64,000 bases of DNA, taken from positions 1-64,000 of the forward strand of contig URAK01000006.1 of NCBI GenBank assembly GCA_900545705.1. The letters run 5' to 3'. This stretch comes from an uncultured Opitutales bacterium. Its GTDB lineage: Bacteria > Verrucomicrobiota > Verrucomicrobiia > Opitutales > Intestinicryptomonadaceae. This document shows, piece after piece, positions 11,201 through 19,242 of the stretch. Position 1 is the stretch's first letter, and every line of letters starts with the position of its first letter. Position numbers and translations under genes: made by a program. The notes beneath the pieces were generated by a model, which worked only from the letters and a program-made list of their open reading frames with translations, had not been told where the DNA came from and did no database searches.

Positions 11201-12942
11201 CTTCCAGTTATATCCCTTCTACATAATGCGCTGTTGCCCCATTCATCATCGACATTCCCGCGAACCCTAACACCGTTACCAACAGAGACCACACACTCGT
11301 CAACGCCGCCTCCTATCATAAGTTTGCGAGTGCCTTTTTTCCCGATTTTTATATCTTTGCTTTTATACTCTTCAACACTCATTCCATAGAGCCAAAATCC
11401 AACATCTACCATACAGGAATAGGAAAATGCATAATCTTCTAAAAACCCGTCGCCCGTATGATTGACCTCCCCATGGACTGCATTTTGCAAACCAGTGTGT
11501 GTCCTGTAGAATTTTAAACCGTTCTCAACCTCTTCTGTCACATATATAAAACTTATATCGTTTAAAATATATGTCGCCAACGAGGCATACTCCTGTCTTA
11601 CCTCGACATTGCCAATTTCCCCATATGAACTCCAATTACATAAGCTAAGATAGCCTGGCAAAACAGACTTTATAAAACTCATTTCAGATTCATCGTCTAC
11701 CGGAAACCCCGGCATAAAAGCATGCGTTACACTACAATTATTAAGGATTATATTTCTTCTCAAGTCGTATGTTATATCACAACTAGTAGCGCCATACCCG
11801 TCGCACGGAAACTTGCTTTCATCGTCTGGATAGATATAATAATAATTATAATTATACACTTCAATCATTCTGGTTGCAATCGAGTAAATATTAGGAATGC
11901 CGCCTCCATCTACCTCGTACTCTGGACATATATCTACATATTTAAAGTATTCGTGGGCTGGCGTTGTCATGGGCGTAGACGCAGGAATTTCATCAACAAA
12001 AGAAAATATTTTTTTCTGGGAGGAATCTGAAATAAGAGACGCAGTTACTGCGTACATTCTGCCAGTCCCCTTTGTAAAAATTAAAGAAGCTTCTCCATTG
12101 GAATCGGTAGTTACTTGCGTCGCGCTTATCGATGCCCCTCCATCAGCGGGGCCAAGCGAGAAAGCAACAGATACATTTGCGACCGGATTGCCGCGCATGT
12201 CGCGTACTCTTACCTTAATCTGGTTTTCGCTATTATCCGCACACCTGACACTGGATGCACTAACGGCTTCAAGGACAAGCGAAGCGGCAGCTGCATATTC
12301 CTGAGATGTACCGTCTAGGCCTTCATACCACCCGGATGGAAATCCGTCTGAAGAAAGCGGCAACAGGTCGTTAGTTAGAATTCTCCATGAAAACAAATAC
12401 TTTAGCTGTGCGGTATTAACCGCCTCGTAATTTGCATCATAATCCTCCCCCGTAGGGTTTGACGGGAACTGGGGCCATGGATATTTCTGGGCAGCTCCTT
12501 GAGATCCTCCGCTAATAAGCTCTATCCCGTTGTAGTCTACCAACTGAGGATTTGTTTGGGAAATTTCGTAAAGTCTGTCAAAAAAAGGTTTCGCAACGGT
12601 TTTAAGCTGGCCCGCGTTTGCAACCTCATAATTTGAATCTCCAATTGACGATGAAAGTAAAGTTTGCCGGAGTGAATTTACAGAATCTCCAGCGCCGCCA
12701 TATCCAGCGAGTTTTTCATTCATCTCCTCTGCACCCTTTACTGCCATATTCTTAAGCTGCCCCACATTTGCCGCTGACATTGCATCCTTACGTCCATCCA
12801 CGGATAAGTGGCGCGAACCTATCTCTCCCGCACCGCGCGCCTCCCACCATTCTGGTATCTTGCCATCGGCAAGTGCTGTAGAGAAAACGGATACCGTTAG
12901 GAATATAATTTGCGCAATTTTCAAATCTACAAAATTTTTCAT
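5206..12942 (-). CDS. Giant Rhs/YD-repeat protein with variable C-terminal tip
   Basis: This is a 2578-residue surface or secreted protein. Domains in order: signal peptide (1-25, ending ALA-D); three NxGQLK-type motifs (59-64, 109-114, 176-181); a Big-1 immunoglobulin-like domain (about 225-315); a unique region to about 700; an Rhs N-terminal beta region (about 710-1100, with LRHDCVDYIQP and RRNYSQESW); many YD repeats (about 1130-2200); a core ending RFDPYGL at 2363; and a 215-residue tip with no recognised motif. In known Rhs toxins the YD repeats form a shell around the tip, which is released after DPxGL. The tip is AT-rich and is followed after 2 bases by a secreted partner. It ends an operon with two YadA-like genes. 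The secretion route is not visible. Confidence 0.92.
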   Translation of the reverse strand: MKNFVDLKIAQIIFLTVSVFSTALADGKIPEWWEARGAGEIGSRHLSVDGRKDAMSAANVGQLKNMAVKGAEEMNEKLAGYGGAGDSVNSLRQTLLSSSIGDSNYEVANAGQLKTVAKPFFDRLYEISQTNPQLVDYNGIELISGGSQGAAQKYPWPQFPSNPTGEDYDANYEAVNTAQLKYLFSWRILTNDLLPLSSDGFPSGWYEGLDGTSQEYAAAASLVLEAVSASSVRCADNSENQIKVRVRDMRGNPVANVSVAFSLGPADGGASISATQVTTDSNGEASLIFTKGTGRMYAVTASLISDSSQKKIFSFVDEIPASTPMTTPAHEYFKYVDICPEYEVDGGGIPNIYSIATRMIEVYNYNYYYIYPDDESKFPCDGYGATSCDITYDLRRNIILNNCSVTHAFMPGFPVDDESEMSFIKSVLPGYLSLCNWSSYGEIGNVEVRQEYASLATYILNDISFIYVTEEVENGLKFYRTHTGLQNAVHGEVNHTGDGFLEDYAFSYSCMVDVGFWLYGMSVEEYKSKDIKIGKKGTRKLMIGGGVDECVVSVGNGVRVRGNVDDEWGNSALCRRDITGSMYFEIYVSDVNESGWATISFSNLRKRMIPEYYLPSVGSDNSGEEEEDNDLRGSTLLGSQGFIDINCPIPAWRIKFEGREFSMPASESSGPKYRKISLLGRPISDDKPQTESESDFSPPETFIDALTLNLRHDCVDYIQPIPNSELVLAVRRNYSQESWTLRNGLRPHERPDSPFGAGWSSNLAPSVVLELTTTNDLSSITSPSMARVTDENGMSFSFAITGTGNMRKFYPMPNSKSDAQSFLNKLYFNSDGKLIFEKKYGTRLEFENIEAIRSIPSNRFSNGYPIISYDYYRLKRVEDKYGNALIYEYQDSEYDEKLLLPSRIYYNKNPNVFICIESNYDGNVTSIYGPEGVKIAYSYDYFGHNSDNLSSYETRGLYDGFYALTSVSLMDGDTSEMLFNYAYTGVTYEKDIWHIISGGEVFSDFSHCHFDLSEITDGAGNVYEFEYAPFETNYMVSSANGAPDDVVSKGGIFSIRENVYYAQNGGARKVSKVTVRAPARAGEDAPSPLVSQFSSYSFIVPNPTPTGNVYSLASAYSSQAARNTTVTDPNGNHIRYTWVDGGNISEYGVVIEEMPSFSDAYGKGPSDPFTVPVMVYYPKMKIEYLGTAPVEGGENLYETAEFDIGAGMAVKKVRDISGNVTTFEYADELPLSSTEVKLNYASRRLEDGTYEAARYSDPTKQTDALGNVTEYVYNSSTRVMTSVKHRASGAEEYSRQTLWTLDSAGYLRIQEQVLGFDGQAEKTTLNEYADSDFPAFLTKATIVDGAGTDKDIVTEYVADASGRVAQMENAAGTRYMEYNGNGRKISETDANGNTTRYVYNALNRLVRVENPDATFRAFEYDAIGRKVSETDERGAVSRYEYDAMHNIEVSERQVLGQSYARTENKYNGMGLLERVEDPNGNAIEYGYDALGRRVWEKKYDSSGTLKSTATFEYGANSGSAIFSADGFKPTRSVSGAGVVKRYEYDGLFRPLKSISEYGEDEGGEVLESVESSEFDMFGNVVKKTDPLGNITLFQYNSFDKPVSQTNPDATVKLYTYTGNGAVLSETDELGARIDYEYDLAGQLSRKTFPQVEDGHGASVRPYETYTYDANGNMICRTDARGFEYGMLYDQRNRVVEKLSPAVAVEIGGSQTYRRPTSRVEYDAAGNVVKETDANGNIKTHEYDLLGRRTKTTRHSVSCYDGTESSTVNLVDTVEYDMNGNPTIITDAGGRKMKYEYDYQNKPVKKIRNYGGTSSITELSEYDCDGRLTAVVDGKGNRTEYTYDGMNRRTLASYGVGTETTRQRPYTYNALNLTADIGTSYEYDSRNRLKKHSDTYVDENPVSYNYAYDAVGRILSVNDVSYTYDAMGRTTSETNGGYMHAYGYDENGNRVFSRYGISSDGSYTHALSAKYDSNNRLEKLTDEKGRVTTYIYDLNGNIVKQMYPNGITITNTYDTLNRLTSTTSKKPDGTTVIIGEYKYDAAGNVRYILQETAENKHLLLVSYDDYDRMVKEEMKVDGDMYTAQPEWNHSYDDADNYNGWSEYVVIPGPGVRFVTGGRSHTQMNSLNQVGKTIYFPGDSMEARYGYDEMGNMAQIISFYYNAPVGHQEHIINYTFDGFGRMIKIENEERIIEYEYDYRGRLMRRVERELPDGENVETARMSYSGGTSVLEKNVENTLRFYRGSDMGGGVGGLLYAENADNSGLNYKHYNLRGDIVATTDSECSILVQYLYEAFGAIIETYGISPSDRYRSNTKYRDGYINEGRRWRTTSATGFISPDPLEYIDGLNCYIYCGNNPWGRFDPYGLDWAVQNYPKSPQKEMRDGGIWHRKVNPGVPNIWIAFLGSCDTPVNVDKDFIAVQIDIVVKDFDGKIKLRDSVVVANKISKENTTEKNGERYVNNLKIKGFLQDEGNYMNIVSNEDEIEISVRPALYSGSPNDYGFYETDVTVADWDDKQHEYYGDIKNQTQDKWSAYSQTKNDSHDKKFISKSAKTLDQIKDKNGNAPKAKDIAKSPSTSKIDAF
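5854..6272 (-). repeat. Rhs core, copy A inside the full-length gene
   Basis: This segment encodes residues 2224-2363 of the Rhs protein, from TSVLEK to DPYGL. It is the full-length partner of copy B (1481-1899) and of the partial copy C at the left edge. The boundary at 5854 falls on the last base of the DPYGL codons; beyond it the three modules share no sequence. Confidence 0.92.
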
Positions 12943-12955
12943 AATTCGTCTATGG

Positions 12956-14020
12956 CTATTGAGATTCTGAAGATTCGCCTGTTGATTCGCCGAATATTCC
13001 CATTGAAATTCCGCCGCCGGGGGATTTTATCTTAAGCTTTCCGTTTATTTTTGTATTTCCGTTTTTCAGTACCACAAGCGCATTCGAACGCTCAGTCTCT
13101 GACGTACCATTCCCGACGACAAGTAATGGATCGCCTCCATTCCATTGCGTTTTGCTCGCCGTCGGGAACTCGTTTAGATTGTATGAACCTAGAGTAATTT
13201 GCCCAAAACATTCGGAAGTCGCATATGCACCTATCGCATATGCATTCGCCGCTTTTAAGACTTTTGCACTTTTGCCTATAGCGTAAGAATTGCCAAGCAT
13301 CAACACAAGGGACTGATCATAATTTCCCTCTGCGTTTACAGGGTCCGCGGTAAGACCGTTGACATACGCATTTTCACCTATAGCATACGAATTGTTAGAG
13401 AAGTCAATCCTCGCTCCGTTACCCATTGCAAAAGCCCCTATCCCCGACTGGGGATATTCAATTTCAGAGAGTGTTACGACAAAATTAACCGTAGCATCCT
13501 TTCCCATTGCAAAAGAACTTTCTGCATACATAACGCTCGCCCCATATCCAAAAGCCATCGAATAGTCGCTATGAGCCATCTCGACATTACTTCCGAATGC
13601 CATTGAATAGGAACTATTGCTTTGGGATATACTATTACCCATCTTAAAGCTATAATTGTTTCCGTTTCCGAGAGTCGAATTCCCCAAAACGAAATTGTAT
13701 GTTCCGGATTCCAGTTCATTATTCTTGCCAACCATGAAAGAGTAATCGCTATTAAGAGAGTTTCCCTCACCAAAACATATTGAGTAGTTGGACAGCGTAG
13801 TTGTTTGGGAATTGCCAGAAACTATTGAATTTGTGCCGGAAACTACTGCGGTGCCGATAGATACAGCGCCCTCGACACGCAAGTTGCCCTCCGTGACGGA
13901 AGCCGTTGCGGGATCGTCCTGGATAAACACATTTCCTTGTTGGATGATTTGTGTCTGTGCGGTTGCGATTGAAGCCGGCAACAATGCGGCAAATATTATT
14001 ATTTTTCCCGATGCGTTCAT
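12956..14020 (-). CDS. Secreted YadA-head-like beta-roll protein, second copy
   Basis: The 354-residue product has a signal peptide (IIIFAALLPASIATA-Q). Its body is built from repeats of the form SYSMAFGxxA, NSYAIGENA and AYAIGAYA, the pattern of YadA/Hep_Hag head domains that fold as a left-handed beta-roll in trimeric adhesins. The C-terminal part (DPLLVVGNG, then ERSNALVVLKNGN) is a motif seen at the end of such heads and in some tail-fibre proteins. No membrane anchor or coiled-coil stalk is present. A Shine-Dalgarno (AAGGAG) precedes the start, and the gene ends 13 bases before the Rhs start. It is a tandem paralogue of the 343-residue protein upstream. It probably makes fibres or assists display of the Rhs protein; this is inference. 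Confidence 0.75.
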   Translation of the reverse strand: MNASGKIIIFAALLPASIATAQTQIIQQGNVFIQDDPATASVTEGNLRVEGAVSIGTAVVSGTNSIVSGNSQTTTLSNYSICFGEGNSLNSDYSFMVGKNNELESGTYNFVLGNSTLGNGNNYSFKMGNSISQSNSSYSMAFGSNVEMAHSDYSMAFGYGASVMYAESSFAMGKDATVNFVVTLSEIEYPQSGIGAFAMGNGARIDFSNNSYAIGENAYVNGLTADPVNAEGNYDQSLVLMLGNSYAIGKSAKVLKAANAYAIGAYATSECFGQITLGSYNLNEFPTASKTQWNGGDPLLVVGNGTSETERSNALVVLKNGNTKINGKLKIKSPGGGISMGIFGESTGESSESQ

Positions 14021-14032
14021 GTTTATGACTCC

Positions 14033-15064
14033 TTAATTGCCGCTCTGCGGTCTGGCGTATTCACCCATAGACAGGTCGCCACCGGCGTCGCGAATTTTCA
14101 GTTTTCCGGCGATTTCAGCATCGCCATTTTTCATAATCACAAAAGCGTTAGAGCGGTCCTCATCTGATACCCCATTACCTAGTACGAGCAAAGGATCCTG
14201 CGGATTCCACCCGCTTTTATCTGCGCCTTGAAACCTGTTAAAATTATACGATCCGAGTGTTATCTGCCCGTAACATTCGGAAGAAGAATTGGAGCCTATA
14301 GCGTAAGCGCATCCAGTATTTAAAACTTTGGCATTTGCGCCTATCGCGTACGAGTTTTTACCAAATAAACGAATAGAATCGTATTGATTAAAATTTATCA
14401 CTCCATCAACAAAAGCATTATTGCCTATTGAATATGAATTTCCAGAAAGCTTTGTATGCGCGTAACACCCTAAAGCATGATTGGAATCATCAGTATTATA
14501 AGCACTATACTCTGAAGAATAATTACTTGTATTAGCATTTTTTCCCAATACAAATGAATGTAAAGAAAACTGACTCAAAGCACTATCTCCAAATATAAAA
14601 TTATAATAAGCATCAATAGAGCTTGTGTTACGTGACAATAAAAAAACTGGGCCAGAAGTTATAAAATTATTATTATTACCCATCATAAATACACATGAAC
14701 TATAATCATTTGATGTAATATATTCACCTATCATTACATAGTTCATGTAATTATATGCTTTCAAATTTTTTCCAATGACCAAAGAATAACCAAGGCACTG
14801 CACATTTTCCCCAAACGCTATTGAATATGCCCCGCCATCCGTACTCGAATTTCCAGCGGAAAGGTTATTTAGAGATGCTGATGTATCTCCAAGCGCTATC
14901 CCTTTTTCAACTCGAAGATTTCCCTCGGCAGTTTGCGAAGTATCGGGATCGTCGCAAATGGAAACATTTCCAAGCTCTATTATCTGCGTTACATTCTGCG
15001 CAAAAACCGCCGAAACAAATAGCACAAATATGGCCCCTAATAATAGATTCTTAAAAGGCATCAT
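14033..15064 (-). CDS. Secreted YadA-head-like beta-roll protein, first copy
   Basis: The 343-residue product has a signal peptide ending VSAVFA-Q and repeats such as YSIAFGENV, NSYAIGANA and CAYAIGSNS, typical of YadA/Hep_Hag heads. Its end (DPLLVLGNG, then DRSNAFVIMKNGD) matches the downstream paralogue closely. The start overlaps the stop of the upstream gene (ATGA), with GGAGGA as ribosome site, so the two are co-translated. The middle third is more diverged and more AT-rich than in its neighbour. As there, no outer-membrane anchor domain is present, so the protein must be held by another partner or released. Confidence 0.75.
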   Translation of the reverse strand: MMPFKNLLLGAIFVLFVSAVFAQNVTQIIELGNVSICDDPDTSQTAEGNLRVEKGIALGDTSASLNNLSAGNSSTDGGAYSIAFGENVQCLGYSLVIGKNLKAYNYMNYVMIGEYITSNDYSSCVFMMGNNNNFITSGPVFLLSRNTSSIDAYYNFIFGDSALSQFSLHSFVLGKNANTSNYSSEYSAYNTDDSNHALGCYAHTKLSGNSYSIGNNAFVDGVINFNQYDSIRLFGKNSYAIGANAKVLNTGCAYAIGSNSSSECYGQITLGSYNFNRFQGADKSGWNPQDPLLVLGNGVSDEDRSNAFVIMKNGDAEIAGKLKIRDAGGDLSMGEYARPQSGN

Positions 15065-15921
15065 TGTTCTCCTCCTTTTATTATGGCAGTGCCTTGTGTA
15101 CGTATTATAAGAGTTTTTCCGGGCATGGACACTACCCCCGCTCTATGCGGTTTATTTGAATTTCCGGATAAAACTATCTCGCTGGACTGCGTACCGTTTG
15201 CCTCTGCGCTTTTGAGAGCCCCGTGAACAGTGCGCTTTGGCCCTGTTCGCCCAGCGGCATATGCGTATTCTCCTGTATTTTCATCACTCCCATAGTCAGA
15301 ATCAACATAGTATACGTTTATGGAAGGGAGAATGTTTTGAGCATTTTCCGATTCCATTTTTGCAGCCGCCCGAGCCTTCTGCAAAACAACTTCAGGATTG
15401 AACCTCTTGCGTCGTAAAATATTTTTACCGTTTATTACTGCCGAAACTGCCACAATAGAATCTGAATTAGAAACTTTGTTCATTCCTTCTGAACTGTTTT
15501 TTTCGTCTGGCATAGATTTGGGAACAAAACGCACATTTGATACGTTTATATTTTCGGAAGAATCCAGAAATGCGCGCATGTTAATCTTTGCAGAAGCAGC
15601 CCCTATAGGAATTTTTACCGTAGAGGCACAAACAATTGTTTCTGAGACGTCAAATTTTAACAGTACGTTTCCACCATTTTCTGGAGAAATCTTCTTTCCA
15701 CTTTCCCAGAATTCCACAACAGCTTCAACTTTTCCATTCCCACCGGGAGTCTTGGCAATAAATGACAACTCGTAGCAATCATTGTTTGGCTCTATTGCAA
15801 AAATCTTTGGAAGTTCAACCAATGCTGGCTTTAGTGCGAATGAACTATCCGCAAATAAACTTTCTCCTAATATTACAAATATGCAAAAGGCTATTTTTTT
15901 TAAGTATATTTTTAGATTCAT
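15061..15921 (-). CDS. Secreted beta-rich protein, first gene of the Rhs operon
   Basis: The 286-residue product begins at the ATG at 15921, chosen because AGGA lies 8 bases upstream and a signal peptide follows (KIAFCIFVILGESLFA-D). A start at 15960 would put 13 polar residues in front. The middle resembles a beta-sandwich (KVEAVVEFWESGKKISP). The C-terminal part has YYVDSDYGSDENTG, then GPKRTVHGAL and IVLSGN, the opening pattern of right-handed beta-helix (pectate-lyase-like) proteins, but only one or two coils would fit. The function is unknown. The 4-base overlap with the next gene and the 5' position suggest it acts with the YadA-like and Rhs proteins. Confidence 0.65.
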   Translation of the reverse strand: MNLKIYLKKIAFCIFVILGESLFADSSFALKPALVELPKIFAIEPNNDCYELSFIAKTPGGNGKVEAVVEFWESGKKISPENGGNVLLKFDVSETIVCASTVKIPIGAASAKINMRAFLDSSENINVSNVRFVPKSMPDEKNSSEGMNKVSNSDSIVAVSAVINGKNILRRKRFNPEVVLQKARAAAKMESENAQNILPSINVYYVDSDYGSDENTGEYAYAAGRTGPKRTVHGALKSAEANGTQSSEIVLSGNSNKPHRAGVVSMPGKTLIIRTQGTAIIKGGEQ

Positions 15922-15960
15922 AATAGTCCTGCGGTTTAAAATAATTCTTTGAAAATTCAA

Positions 15961-16679
15961 AATGTTGCAATCGCAAGTAGCAGTAAAAATAGAGCTTACG
16001 GGTTATAAGAGTGTTATTCTGGGTTAAATTAAGATCCCAAATTACAATTCCTTGCATTCCATATAGATAATCCAGATTTTTTTTAATATTACATATGGAT
16101 ATATTATAATATTTGCACTTATTTTTTTCAAAAAAGAAAATAATTTTATAATATATGATACAATATTGATTTGATGTCTCTATTTGCAAATCTACAAAGA
16201 ATGCGGTATTTATCCCAAAAATATGGATATAATCAAACACTGCAAAATCTGCACATAATTTGAGATCTACATCTAACAAATAAATCAAATATGAACTCCC
16301 CCTGCTATTTTTGTTCCTAAACGGATATTTTTTCTCAACAAGAATTCCTTTCTTCAAAGCACTGAAAGAATCAGCGCTTACAAATGTGGATTTGCATAGA
16401 TAAATCCTGCATGCTTTATTTTTGATAGATAGAATAAAAAATCCTTCAAGCTTATGCACATTTATTTTATTATTTAGCAATATAATAACACATTTAAGTG
16501 TAATATAATATTCTTCTTCGATTAATAGAAATATATATAAATTATAGAATGCACAAATACGCAATCTAGATACGATATAGAAATATGATAAGATATTTAT
16601 TCGCATTTCTAGAAATTTAATAAATTTATATTATATATTATGTCAATACTTAAATTTTAAATTTAAATAAATTATTTTT
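15961..16679. other. AT-rich intergenic region upstream of the Rhs operon
   Basis: This stretch of about 720 bases is very AT-rich. A long frame on the minus strand (15845-16606) is open mainly because of base composition; it encodes a Phe/Ile/Tyr/Cys-rich sequence and overlaps the start of the real gene at 15921. I see no convincing gene, terminator or clear sigma-70 promoter, but the promoter of the Rhs operon should lie here. Confidence 0.5.
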
Positions 16680-18752
16680 TTATTTAAAAATATAGAATAA
16701 TCTGTTTTGTATTCTGTTTTTCTCAAAATTTGAAGATTTTTCCTCTAATTCACCATTAGGATAAAATTTTTTGCGTTCATAAAAAGTTTTTATCTCATTG
16801 GCAGCTGGAGAATTTTCAACTTCAGGCAACTTAACAGTTTCATCTGAAGGCAGGCTTTTTACAATTGCTGGTCGAATAAATATTATAAGTTCCCTGCGCT
16901 TATATTCATTTTTTGACGGTCTAAAAAGTTCACCCAAAATCGGAATGTCTCCCAGAAGCCATACACCACCGTCTATTTCTGTAGTATCTACTTGTTGTAA
17001 ACCGGCAAGTGTTATTATTTCATTACTTTTTGCGCTCACAAAACTCGTTGCCCTTCTTTTACTTATTATGGGTTGCTGGTTATTATCGATTGTAGTATAT
17101 CCGGAAATTGAATCCACACTCTGGTCTATTTTAAGCTGAATGCTTCCATTCGCCCCAACTAGTGGCGTCACAATAAGTTTTATTCCGATATCCTTATAAC
17201 TTACAGAGCTGCGCGTCGTAGTAATGCTAGTCATATCGCTCATTGAAGACGTTATAATCGGCAAAGACTGGGATATGTTGACTTCAGCTTCTTTATTATG
17301 CGTAGTTACTATTGTTGGAGCGGAAAGGACTTTCACATTTTGGTTTTGCCGAGCGAGATCAAAAAGCATTGAAAAACTTTTTTCAGACGCAAATACACTA
17401 AATGCTGGATTACTTGCATTGCTTAGGGAATAAGTTTTTGTTTCACCTGAAAATCCATTGTTCTCGTCACTATTGTAGCTTAACCCAAAAGAGCTAAGAC
17501 CGGAGACTTGGTCGTCAGAAAGCGACACCTCGGTAATCAAAACATCTATTTTAACCTGCAACAACACGATATCCAATTTCTCGATTATGGATTTTAGCTG
17601 TTTTATATCGTTTGAAGTGCCGTAGATTACAATTGCATTGCTCCTTTCTTCTGAGACTATTTGAACATACTCCGAGAATTCCATTCCCGACATATCAGAG
17701 GTATTTTTAATTCCATCACTATTTTCTACTTCTAGTATAGAATTTGAGCCCCGCAATGGAGGATTCCTTACCTGCGACGAACCTCCATTGCGAAGCTGCG
17801 GATTAGGTTTGATTTCTTGAGTAAATCTTGAAGTAGATTTGCTGACCTTTTGTGAATTTACAATTTTTGTCAGGACTTCAGCAACTTTAATGGCCTCTCC
17901 ATGCTTTAAATAAACGACTTCTCCCTTTAACACTGCCTCCGACGACACATCAAGACCTACTACTAACATCTTGATTTGCTCTAATGCGTATTTTGGACCA
18001 GTTGCAATTATTTGGTTTGTACGTGCGTCTGCTGAGATAGTTGCGTCTTTTAATACATCAAGCCCTAGAGAGTTTATTTTATCTCGCAATTCTGAGGCGG
18101 AAGCTTTTTTTACAGCTATAAATTCCGTTTTATTTAAGGAGACGTCCAGCTTTTCAATAATTTTTTCAATGCGCTGAAGATTTACTAGAGTGTCTGTAAC
18201 CCAAAAAGAATTGCTTTTGGGGAAACTTTCGAAAACTCCAACATTATTTGGAGACAGTGACGATTTAAGTTTTCCTTCTATATCTGCAACTCTGATATAT
18301 TCAAGTTCAAAGAATTTAGTATAAAAGTTTTGGCTTGGTTTTTTATCCGACGCCCTTCCAAGTATAAATTCGGGAGCTTGGGAACTTACGCCAGAAGAAG
18401 GCACTGCCTTATAATATTTATCATCTACGGGGATCAATGCGATACCGTTAAGCATAAGCATTGCTCTAAATATTTTCACTGCGTCGTCATGGGGGATTTT
18501 TTTTTCAGATTTAAAAGTAAATTTTGCAGTTCTTGGCAGTGAATGAGGGTATATTATTGGCTTATCAAGCAAGGCCTCAAGAGTGTTAAAAATAGAGCTA
18601 ATAGGAGCATCTACAAAATAAAATGGTCCCTGCATTATAATTGTCTGTGCTTTGTTGTTCATATCGGCAGTTGTAGGACTTACCATAGCAAAGCATAGAC
18701 AAGGCATAGCTACAAAAGCTATAATATACGTAAACAAATTTTTCATATACAA
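16680..18752 (-). CDS. Secretin (GspD/PilQ family outer-membrane channel)
   Basis: The 690-residue product has a signal peptide (FVAMPCLCFA), several N-type periplasmic domains (about 35-400; ERSNAIVIYGTSNDIKQL is a classical N2/N3 motif) and a C-terminal secretin domain (about 450-650; VLSAPTIVTTHNKEAEV, VTPLVGANG, ITLAGLQ, WLLGDIPILGELF). Secretins form the outer-membrane pore of type II secretion, type IV pili or DNA uptake. The gene stands alone here, with no gspE/F/G or pilus genes nearby, so the machine it serves cannot be named. It lies upstream of the Rhs operon and could help export it, but that is only proximity. ATG at 18746 is an equally possible start. Confidence 0.88.
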   Translation of the reverse strand: MYMKNLFTYIIAFVAMPCLCFAMVSPTTADMNNKAQTIIMQGPFYFVDAPISSIFNTLEALLDKPIIYPHSLPRTAKFTFKSEKKIPHDDAVKIFRAMLMLNGIALIPVDDKYYKAVPSSGVSSQAPEFILGRASDKKPSQNFYTKFFELEYIRVADIEGKLKSSLSPNNVGVFESFPKSNSFWVTDTLVNLQRIEKIIEKLDVSLNKTEFIAVKKASASELRDKINSLGLDVLKDATISADARTNQIIATGPKYALEQIKMLVVGLDVSSEAVLKGEVVYLKHGEAIKVAEVLTKIVNSQKVSKSTSRFTQEIKPNPQLRNGGSSQVRNPPLRGSNSILEVENSDGIKNTSDMSGMEFSEYVQIVSEERSNAIVIYGTSNDIKQLKSIIEKLDIVLLQVKIDVLITEVSLSDDQVSGLSSFGLSYNSDENNGFSGETKTYSLSNASNPAFSVFASEKSFSMLFDLARQNQNVKVLSAPTIVTTHNKEAEVNISQSLPIITSSMSDMTSITTTRSSVSYKDIGIKLIVTPLVGANGSIQLKIDQSVDSISGYTTIDNNQQPIISKRRATSFVSAKSNEIITLAGLQQVDTTEIDGGVWLLGDIPILGELFRPSKNEYKRRELIIFIRPAIVKSLPSDETVKLPEVENSPAANEIKTFYERKKFYPNGELEEKSSNFEKNRIQNRLFYIFK

Positions 18753-19242
18753 AATTTATCTACATATAATTCATTATAAATTAAAATTCAACAAAAAAAT
18801 AATTTAATATTTTGAATATAATTCTATACGCGTATATTTGAATAAAATATAAACATTATTGCATTAATTAACAACCAAATGAATACAATTATTTGATTTT
18901 ACGTATTGAAATAATTTAAATATAAAACATTATCCACGTAGTTATTGCACAATATATACAAAAAAACAATTTGTATTAAAAAAAATTTTTCTATTTTTTA
19001 TTTGAGTATTACTTTAAAAACAGAATTTAACACCACTAGAAAACAAAAATCATAAGAAAATTTTCAGACTAAAAAGTTCCCCACCCTTAATAAAATCTTA
19101 CAACATTTCAATCTGTAATTGCCAAACGAAGGCTTTTTTTCAACATACTTAGCAGCATGCTTTTTAAAGCATTTGGCACAAGAGGAAGCTTTATTTTAAT
19201 ATCGCTTTAACTGTAATAATTCTATTACCCCCCCCTTCGCGC
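18753..19242. other. AT-rich intergenic region
   Basis: About 490 bases of AT-rich DNA lie between the ParB-like gene and the secretin. I find no coding frame with protein-like content. A run of eight C (19228-19235) lies just past the stop of the ParB-like gene. A short imperfect hairpin around 19155-19175 (AGCATGC then AAAGCAT) lacks a proper T tract. The secretin promoter should lie in the part next to 18752. Confidence 0.5.

Noticed and set aside
15845..16606. Long minus-strand frame upstream of the Rhs operon
   Set aside because: It lies in very AT-rich DNA, encodes a Phe/Ile/Tyr/Cys-rich sequence without domain features, and overlaps the start of the real gene at 15921.
19228..19235. 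Run of eight C as a phase-variation tract for the ParB-like gene
   Set aside because: It lies 8-15 bases past the stop codon, so slippage would not change the protein.
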